Shown here piece by piece: positions 17,120 through 21,937 of a stretch of 21,937 bases of DNA. The stretch's first letter is position 1. Every line of letters starts with the position of its first letter. Both the position numbers and the translations under genes were made by a program. The notes under the pieces were generated by a model that worked only from the letters and a program-made list of their open reading frames with translations, searched no databases and was not told where the DNA came from. The DNA comes from an uncultured Bacteroidales bacterium (lineage in GTDB: Bacteria > Bacteroidota > Bacteroidia > Bacteroidales > Paludibacteraceae), in contig CADCCH010000026.1 in assembly GCA_902799875.1 (NCBI GenBank), positions 11,278 to 33,214 on the forward strand. Direction: 5' to 3'.

Positions 17120-18987
17120 TCACGAATGCCCTTGCTATCATTGCTATCATCTTAGCGACCATCCTCTTTGTACCGATGGTTTGCCGTAAGATACGCATCC
17201 CCAGCATTGTGGGATTCATCCTTGTCGGCATCGTGGTCGGCCCGTACGGATTCAACCTCATCAGCGGAGGAGACACGATCCAGACGCTCGGCAAGATAGG
17301 TATGCTGTATATCATGCTGCAGGCGGGTATCGAGGTCGATATCAATGATTTCCGGCAGCAACGCAAACATGCGATCATCTACGGTTTCTATTCGTTCATC
17401 TTTCCTTTTGCATTAGGTCTGGTCACGAGTCGGCTCTTAGGTTTCAACTGGGTAACGAGTTCGTTGATGGGTGCGATGTACGGTTCGCATACGCTGATGA
17501 CCTACCCCATCGTCAGCCGGTACGGTGTTCAGAAGAACGCAGCGGCAAACATCGCCATCGGTGGTACGATGCTCACTATCTCGCTTTCGCTCTTGGTGCT
17601 GGCGTATCTGAAATCCAACTTCGTCTATCAGGACGCGATCACGACCGGTGGTCTGATCATGCGTGCGGTAGCCACTTTAGCCATCATCACGATCGTCTTT
17701 CCGTGGCTTGCCCAGCGTTATTTCAAGCGCTGGACCGACCCGACGAGTGGTTTTTTGGTGGTGATGACGATGATGGTGGTGTCGGCGCTGTTAGCAGACT
17801 GGGCCGGACTGGAAGGGATCTTAGGTGCCTTCATCTGCGGTGTGGCTTTGAACCGGTTGGTACCGAACTTGGGTCCGGTGATGATGCGCATCAACTTCGT
17901 GGGAAACAATATCTTCGTACCCTTGTTCCTGATCGGCGTAGGTATGATGATCGATATATCGCTGCTGTGGGAAGGCTGGTCAACGATTATCATTGCGCTC
18001 GTGATGATTGCCACCAAGTTAGCCGGCAAATGGATTGCCGCCTGGCTGGCGCAGAAACATTTTGATTTGCAGGTAGCCGAGCGGCAGTTGATGTTTGGTC
18101 TGACGCACGCGACGGCAGCGGGTACGCTGGCCATCGTGACGATCGGTTACGAGACGGGTATCTTCAATGCCGAGATATTGAACGCCGCAGTGCTGATGAT
18201 CTTAGTACTCTGCACCTCCGCTTCGTTCATCACCGAGTACGCCGCCAAGCAGTTGGCGCTGCAGGAAGCAGCACGACTGGAGGCAGATAAGATGGACGAC
18301 AGCTGGCAGGTGATGAGTATCGGAGAGAACCGCCATTTCGAGCTCAAGGAGTTGAGTGAGTTAGCAGAGTTGCACGATGCGGACTTATCGTCCGAGAGTG
18401 ACTGGACCGAGGCCCTCAATCACATCAACCGCCAACGCAAAGCCTCCATCATCTACCATCCTAACCAACCTATCAACACAATCAACCGTTTGTTAGTCGC
18501 CGTGCCGCGTTATGCGGAGAAAGAGCACGATTTCATCTCGTGCTTCGGTCTGGTTCGTCGTCTGAGCAGTCAGATCGGTGCACGCGTGATCTTCTTCACC
18601 AACGAAGACACCCAAAAAGTGCTGCAGGCTTTCTGCCGCCGTAAAGGGAAGTACTTACGTGCGTCGTACCGCGAGATGGAGAACTGGGAAGATGCGCTGA
18701 TGCTTGCCAAACAGATGGTACCGGACGATATGATTGTCTTCATCAACGCCCGCCCCTCTACTCCTTCCTATAACCCGCTCTTCGAGCAGGTACCCAAGTC
18801 CTTGGACCGCTTCTTCAGCGACCATAGTTACCTCGTCGTGTATCCTGAACAGGAGACCGGTGCAGCGATCCCGGATATCATGACCGGAGACACACCGCAA
18901 GCAAGTCTGACGTGGAAAATGATCGGTTGGATCAAGAAGCAGATTTTAGCTTTTCAACAAAGACCACCCAGAGGCCAAAAAGCATAG
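17116..18987 (+). CDS. CPA2-family cation:proton antiporter with C-terminal cytoplasmic domain
   Basis: This 623-residue inner-membrane protein belongs to the KefB/NapA-like monovalent cation:proton antiporters. About a dozen hydrophobic helices fill residues 1-390, with LGKIGMLYIMLQAGIEVDINDFR (58-80), LLADWAGLEGILGAFICGVALNRLVPN and GLTHATAAGTLAIVTIGYETG as family landmarks. From about 400 on it is soluble, with a stretch LLVAVPRYAEKEHDFISCFGLVRRLSSQIGARVIFFTNED that resembles a universal-stress-protein-like fold. No TrkA-N nucleotide-binding motif is evident. The ion (Na+ or K+) cannot be told. It starts by ATGA overlap with queH. Its last 56 bases overlap the 3' end of the convergent exosortase-family gene on the other strand. 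Confidence 0.9.
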   Translation: MITNALAIIAIILATILFVPMVCRKIRIPSIVGFILVGIVVGPYGFNLISGGDTIQTLGKIGMLYIMLQAGIEVDINDFRQQRKHAIIYGFYSFIFPFALGLVTSRLLGFNWVTSSLMGAMYGSHTLMTYPIVSRYGVQKNAAANIAIGGTMLTISLSLLVLAYLKSNFVYQDAITTGGLIMRAVATLAIITIVFPWLAQRYFKRWTDPTSGFLVVMTMMVVSALLADWAGLEGILGAFICGVALNRLVPNLGPVMMRINFVGNNIFVPLFLIGVGMMIDISLLWEGWSTIIIALVMIATKLAGKWIAAWLAQKHFDLQVAERQLMFGLTHATAAGTLAIVTIGYETGIFNAEILNAAVLMILVLCTSASFITEYAAKQLALQEAARLEADKMDDSWQVMSIGENRHFELKELSELAELHDADLSSESDWTEALNHINRQRKASIIYHPNQPINTINRLLVAVPRYAEKEHDFISCFGLVRRLSSQIGARVIFFTNEDTQKVLQAFCRRKGKYLRASYREMENWEDALMLAKQMVPDDMIVFINARPSTPSYNPLFEQVPKSLDRFFSDHSYLVVYPEQETGAAIPDIMTGDTPQASLTWKMIGWIKKQILAFQQRPPRGQKA

Positions 18988-19498
18988 CGTAGAACGCGAG
19001 CTTGAAGACGATATCGTGCATCACGTGGAACCAGTCCGGATGGAACTCGATGATGAGCGCAATGGCTGCTATGCGCGCGATATTAAAGAGGTAACAGCAG
19101 AGCCAACCGAGGGGAATGAACCATAGCTTGTGCTTCCATCCGCCGCGGACGGTCAGAATGAGCCAGAACCAGATAAAACTCTGCTTGAGACCGGTGCACC
19201 CCCAGATGATCTTGGTACCGTTACCGGAGTCAAAATGAATAGTGTACGTATCCGTCAGGTGTACCGTATCGCGGAAGAACGACACAATCCCATATACAAC
19301 ATTCGCCACATGCGCGGCCATCCATGCAAAAGGTGCCGTCACGTCGCATCCTAACCAGGTCACGACCGCTCCGTTCTCATCACCGGAGAAGGTCCATTTC
19401 CAGGCATAGTTCGCCACTAGCAGCGTGATCATGAAGATCATCACATCCGTGTAGGGTTCAAATCGTTGTTTTAGCGAAAGGTACCTCATCGATGGCAC
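18932..19498 (-). CDS. Exosortase/archaeosortase family membrane protease-transpeptidase
   Basis: This 188-residue membrane protein has about five hydrophobic helices and the three spaced catalytic residues of the exosortase superfamily. These are Cys 101 in WGCTGLKQSF, Arg 142 in FNIARIAAI and His 161 in VMHDIVFK, each at the edge of a helix. Members cleave and transfer substrates carrying a C-terminal tripartite signal (short motif, helix, basic cluster). No such substrate is visible in the window, so it is an orphan here. Length fits the short Bacteroidota forms. The start (19498, or Met 4 at 19489) overlaps the end of tsaD by some 40 bases, so it depends on tsaD transcription and perhaps translational coupling. 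Its 3' end overlaps the antiporter gene. No gene symbol is given because the subgroup cannot be fixed by eye. Confidence 0.85.
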   Translation of the reverse strand: MPSMRYLSLKQRFEPYTDVMIFMITLLVANYAWKWTFSGDENGAVVTWLGCDVTAPFAWMAAHVANVVYGIVSFFRDTVHLTDTYTIHFDSGNGTKIIWGCTGLKQSFIWFWLILTVRGGWKHKLWFIPLGWLCCYLFNIARIAAIALIIEFHPDWFHVMHDIVFKLAFYAMLFGLWVVFVEKLKSAS

Positions 19499-20504
19499 AG
19501 AAATCGTGGTCTAAATACTTGAAATAACCGGCTTGGCAAACCATAGCGGCATTATCGGTCGTGAAAGAGAAAGGCGGAATAAAGACCTCCCATCTGTACT
19601 TCTTTCCATAATCGACAAACGCCTGCCGGAGGGCACTGTTCGCCGACACACCGCCTGCCACCGCGACTTGGGTAATATGCAGATCGAGCGCGGCTTTTTT
19701 GAGTTTCCGCATGAGGATATCCACCACTGTCGCCTGTAGGCTCGCGCACATATCCTCACGGAGATTTGGAACATCTGCCGCCAAGGCATCGATGGTCTCA
19801 ACGCCGTGTTCTTTGAGCATGTCGCGCAGCGTATAGAGGAAGGATGTCTTGAGTCCGGAGAAGGAGTAATCGTAACCGGGGATATTAGGTTTGGCAAAGG
19901 GATATTTGGCGGAGTCTCCGAGTTTGGCCAACTTATCGATCCACGGACCACCGGGATACGGCAGGCCGAGTACTTTCGCACATTTATCGAAGGCTTCCCC
20001 GGCGGCATCGTCGATGGTCTGACCGATGATCTGCATGTCGTTGTACGCCTTGACCAGGACAATCTGCGAGTTACCTCCGGAGACGAGCAGGCAGAGGAAG
20101 GGGAAAGAAGGGTGCTTGAGTCCCGTACCGTCTTCGACAAAATGCGCCAGCACGTGACCCTGCAGATGGTTCACATCAATCAGCGGGACGTTCAACGAGA
20201 GCGCCAGACCTTTGGCAAAGGACGTTCCGACGAGCAGCGAACCTAACAGACCCGGTCCGCGGGTGAAGGCGATGGCAGAAATGTCGTTCTTAGTCACCCC
20301 TGCCCTCTTGAGCGCCGTGTCAACCACCGGCAAAATATTCTGTTGGTGCGCCCGGCTGGCGAGTTCCGGTACAACTCCTCCGTACTCCTCATGCACTTTC
20401 TGACTCGCAATTACATTGCTGCGCAATATACCATCCACGATCACCGCCGAAGAGGTATCATCGCAGCTGGATTCAATTGCTAATATGACGGTTCTTTTTT
20501 CCAT
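19458..20504 (-). CDS. tsaD: tRNA N6-threonylcarbamoyladenosine transferase TsaD
   Basis: TsaD transfers the threonylcarbamoyl group to A37 of ANN-decoding tRNAs together with TsaB and TsaE. The 348-residue protein opens with LAIESSCDDTSSAV and has GGVVPELASRAH, the metal-binding HxxxH (His 113 and His 117 in NHLQGH), LVSGGNSQIV, DDAAGEAFDK, the FSGLKTSF segment, AVAGGVSANSALR and the late FTTDNAAM. The start is set at MEKRTVILAIESS (20504). A frame seven codons longer would begin within the -7 promoter element and is not conserved. The gene is transcribed from a compact divergent promoter shared with waaA and runs directly into the exosortase-family gene. Confidence 0.97.
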   Translation of the reverse strand: MEKRTVILAIESSCDDTSSAVIVDGILRSNVIASQKVHEEYGGVVPELASRAHQQNILPVVDTALKRAGVTKNDISAIAFTRGPGLLGSLLVGTSFAKGLALSLNVPLIDVNHLQGHVLAHFVEDGTGLKHPSFPFLCLLVSGGNSQIVLVKAYNDMQIIGQTIDDAAGEAFDKCAKVLGLPYPGGPWIDKLAKLGDSAKYPFAKPNIPGYDYSFSGLKTSFLYTLRDMLKEHGVETIDALAADVPNLREDMCASLQATVVDILMRKLKKAALDLHITQVAVAGGVSANSALRQAFVDYGKKYRWEVFIPPFSFTTDNAAMVCQAGYFKYLDHDFCAIDEVPFAKTTI

Positions 20505-20522
20505 TATTTTCAAAATCGACCG

Positions 20523-20553
20523 CAAAGGTACGATTTTTTTTTGAATTGTGCAA
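20523..20553 (-). promoter_or_regulatory. Bacteroidota-type promoter of tsaD
   Basis: On the minus strand TTG (20551-20553) and TACCTTTG (20523-20530) are 20 bases apart. The predicted transcript begins near 20517-20520, leaving only about 13-16 bases before the ATG at 20504. Confidence 0.85.
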
Positions 20554-20559
20554 ATTTAT

Positions 20560-20590
20560 TTGCGTATGTCGATTCTTTTTTGTAACTTTG
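20560..20590 (+). promoter_or_regulatory. Bacteroidota-type promoter of waaA
   Basis: TTG (20560-20562) and TAACTTTG (20583-20590) are 20 bases apart. The ATG at 20601 lies only ten bases after the -7 element, so the mRNA must be nearly leaderless. Its -33 element is separated by six bases from that of the opposing tsaD promoter. Confidence 0.85.
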
Positions 20591-20600
20591 CGGTCGATTT

Positions 20601-21806
20601 ATGCAAACAGAAACAAAAAATAAATTCACGACTTGGTGGCGCGGTCAACGTAGTACGTTGAGTGGGGCGCACAGAGAGCAGCTTCAGTCGCTCCGTGGGG
20701 CGATTTGGTTCCATGCGGCGTCGGTGGGTGAGTTTGAGCAGGCGCGGACGATAATTGAAAAATTAAGAATTCAAAATTCAAAATTCAAAATTGTTGTTAC
20801 TTTTTTCAGTCCATCGGGATATGAGGCGCGGAAGAACTACGACTTAGCAGATGGTATCTTCTATCTGCCTCTGCCTACGCGCAGGAACGCACGCCAATTT
20901 ATCGATGCCTTGCAGCCGTCGATGGCTATTTTTGTGAAGTACGAGTTCTGGCCGGCGTATCTGAAGGAATTGAAGCAACGCGGTATCCCGACCTACAGTA
21001 TCTCGGCGATCTTCCGTCCTACCCAACGGTTCTTTCAATGGTACGGTAAGGCATCGTTACAATTGCTGCACTGTTTCACGCATTTGTTCGTTCAGGACGA
21101 GGCGTCGCGGGCGTTATTGGAGGCACACGGTGTGACGCATTGTTCGGTAGCGGGAGATACCCGTTTTGACCGCGTAGGAGAGATCATGGCCAAAGGGCTC
21201 AAAGCGGAAGACCCGCGTCTGAGACCGATCCTGCAGTTTATCGAGGGTTGTAACCACGTGATCATCGCCGGCAGTACCTGGCCGAAGGATGAGAAACTGT
21301 TGGTACGTTATATGGAGGAATGCGAAGACCGACCGACGGGTGAGCGGGTGAAGTTGATTCTGGTGCCGCACGAGATTACATGGAAACGGTTGCATTATAT
21401 CTTCAATCTCTTCCAGGGTCGTCTCGTACGTTACAGCACCGCCAAGAAAGAGACGATGATCCATGCCAACGTGATGGTGATCGATGCGATGGGCTTGCTG
21501 TCCACCTTATATCGGTACGCGAACGTAGCGTATGTAGGCGGTGGTTTCGGTGTAGGAATCCACAACACGATCGAGGCAGCCGTCTATGGTGTACCGGTGA
21601 TCTTCGGTCCCAACTACCATCATTTCCGTGAAGCGCAGGGTCTGATTGATGCCGGTGCGGCACGGAGTATAGCCGATTACGAGCGTTTCCGCGACGCGAT
21701 GGATACCGCGTTGGCGAACGACAAAGAGATAGGCGCCAAAGCCGCAGCGTATGTGCAGTCGGAAATCGGCGCGACGGAGAAAATCTTTGAAAAGATTTTT
21801 AGTTGA
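20601..21806 (+). CDS. waaA: 3-deoxy-D-manno-octulosonic acid (Kdo) transferase
   Basis: WaaA transfers Kdo from CMP-Kdo to the lipid A precursor at the inner face of the cytoplasmic membrane. The 401-residue GT-B enzyme shows WFHAASVGEFEQ (35-46, with the catalytic Glu 44), TFFSPSGYEARKNY, IFVKYEFWPAYL (110-121), VAGDTRFDRV, IIAGSTWPKDE and the donor-site GGGFGVGIHNTIEAA. Oddly, it lacks the N-terminal membrane helix usual in the family and starts with a polar MQTETKNKFTTWWRGQR. An in-frame TAA at 20583-20585 within the promoter excludes a longer start. Residues RIQNSKFKI (56-64) are coded by a 7-nt repeat but keep the family's normal spacing. hisS follows after 27 bases. Confidence 0.95.
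   Translation: MQTETKNKFTTWWRGQRSTLSGAHREQLQSLRGAIWFHAASVGEFEQARTIIEKLRIQNSKFKIVVTFFSPSGYEARKNYDLADGIFYLPLPTRRNARQFIDALQPSMAIFVKYEFWPAYLKELKQRGIPTYSISAIFRPTQRFFQWYGKASLQLLHCFTHLFVQDEASRALLEAHGVTHCSVAGDTRFDRVGEIMAKGLKAEDPRLRPILQFIEGCNHVIIAGSTWPKDEKLLVRYMEECEDRPTGERVKLILVPHEITWKRLHYIFNLFQGRLVRYSTAKKETMIHANVMVIDAMGLLSTLYRYANVAYVGGGFGVGIHNTIEAAVYGVPVIFGPNYHHFREAQGLIDAGAARSIADYERFRDAMDTALANDKEIGAKAAAYVQSEIGATEKIFEKIFS
20768..20792. repeat. Heptanucleotide repeat inside waaA
   Basis: AATTCAA is repeated three times and followed by AATT. The array codes for IQNSKFKI between two conserved segments of the Kdo transferase. The local base composition is much richer in A and T than the surrounding gene. 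Confidence 0.85.
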
Positions 21807-21833
21807 ATGTTGAAAGTTTAAGGTTTAAAGATT
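21807..21833. repeat. AT-rich spacer with decayed 7-nt periodicity
   Basis: The 27-base gap between waaA and hisS contains AGTTTAA, GGTTTAA and AGATTAT in succession, again with a 7-nt step. There is no terminator-like hairpin, so waaA and hisS are probably co-transcribed. Confidence 0.5.
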
Positions 21834-21937
21834 ATGGCACAAAAACCAAGTATACCAAAGGGGACGCGGGACTTCGGACAAGTCGAAATGGCGCGTCGCA
21901 ATTATATCTTCAACACGATCAAGAATGTGTTCACCTT
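21834..21937 (+). CDS. hisS: Histidyl-tRNA synthetase, 5' end only
   Basis: Only the first 34 codons are present. They read [20 protein letters not shown] and continue [14 protein letters not shown], which is the highly characteristic start of class II histidyl-tRNA synthetase, including the KGTRDF motif that contacts substrate. The protein charges tRNA-His in the cytoplasm. The gene starts 27 bases after waaA and is on the same strand; the remaining gene lies beyond the right edge. Confidence 0.95.
   Translation, partial: MAQKPSIPKGTRDFGQVEMARRNYIFNTIKNVFT

Larger units (their letters stand above)
20513..20600. repeat. Perfect 15-bp inverted repeat framing the tsaD/waaA promoters
   Basis: AAATCGACCGCAAAG at 20513-20527 is the exact reverse complement of CTTTGCGGTCGATTT at 20586-20600. 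Each arm includes the TTTG of its promoter's -7 element and the first transcribed bases, so both mRNAs start with nearly the same sequence. The right arm ends on the base before the waaA ATG. Confidence 0.9.

Noticed and set aside
20505..20525. Seven-codon extension of tsaD
   Set aside because: It would begin in the -7 element, upstream of the likely transcription start.

Overview
The window looks like chromosomal DNA of a member of the Bacteroidales (Bacteroidota). Several lines of sequence point there: promoters of the Bacteroidota type (TTG, 20 nt, TAnnTTTG) stand in front of four transcription units; the B12-uptake genes include a BtuG-type surface propeller; secreted proteins carry a C-terminal tail like that of type IX secretion cargo; and HisS, WaaA and QueH have Bacteroidales-like sequences. 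No rRNA, tRNA, CRISPR array, insertion sequence or phage gene was found.

Positions 15712 to 1 (minus strand) form one long run of co-directional genes. It starts at a promoter at 15682-15712 and first encodes a surface-polysaccharide module: gmd and fcl (GDP-L-fucose), a polysaccharide-deacetylase-like protein, a WlbA/WbpB-type sugar-nucleotide 3-dehydrogenase, two tandem Wza-like export lipoproteins, a Wzc-like tyrosine kinase with unusual tyrosine-rich ends, and a DUF1846 protein. Junctions are tight, mostly ATGA or TAATG overlaps. Directly after the DUF1846 stop codon, and probably reaching back into its last codons, lies a cobalamin riboswitch. It precedes a B12-uptake operon: btuB-like receptor, btuG-like propeller lipoprotein, a secreted protein with a calcium-loop-like motif, a DUF4465 protein, and a btuF-like binding lipoprotein that runs off the left edge. 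The third and fourth proteins end in nearly the same tail.

Positions 15614-16023 are a divergent intergenic region with two promoters, an 11-bp tandem repeat and a 25-bp inverted repeat. Rightward from it run a small outer-membrane barrel protein, queH and a CPA2-type cation:proton antiporter, all overlapping. The antiporter converges with, and overlaps, an exosortase-family gene that is transcribed leftward behind tsaD. tsaD and waaA (Kdo transferase) diverge from a compact bidirectional promoter flanked by a perfect 15-bp inverted repeat. hisS begins at the right edge.

The strongest unexplained pattern is a set of short tandem repeats with 7- or 8-nt period. They occur both in spacers and inside the reading frames of five otherwise conserved proteins (BtuF-like, deacetylase, Gmd, QueH, WaaA). 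The most interesting functional unit is the riboswitch-led B12 locus, with its two extra putatively type IX-secreted proteins and a visible switching structure over the btuB ribosome-binding site.
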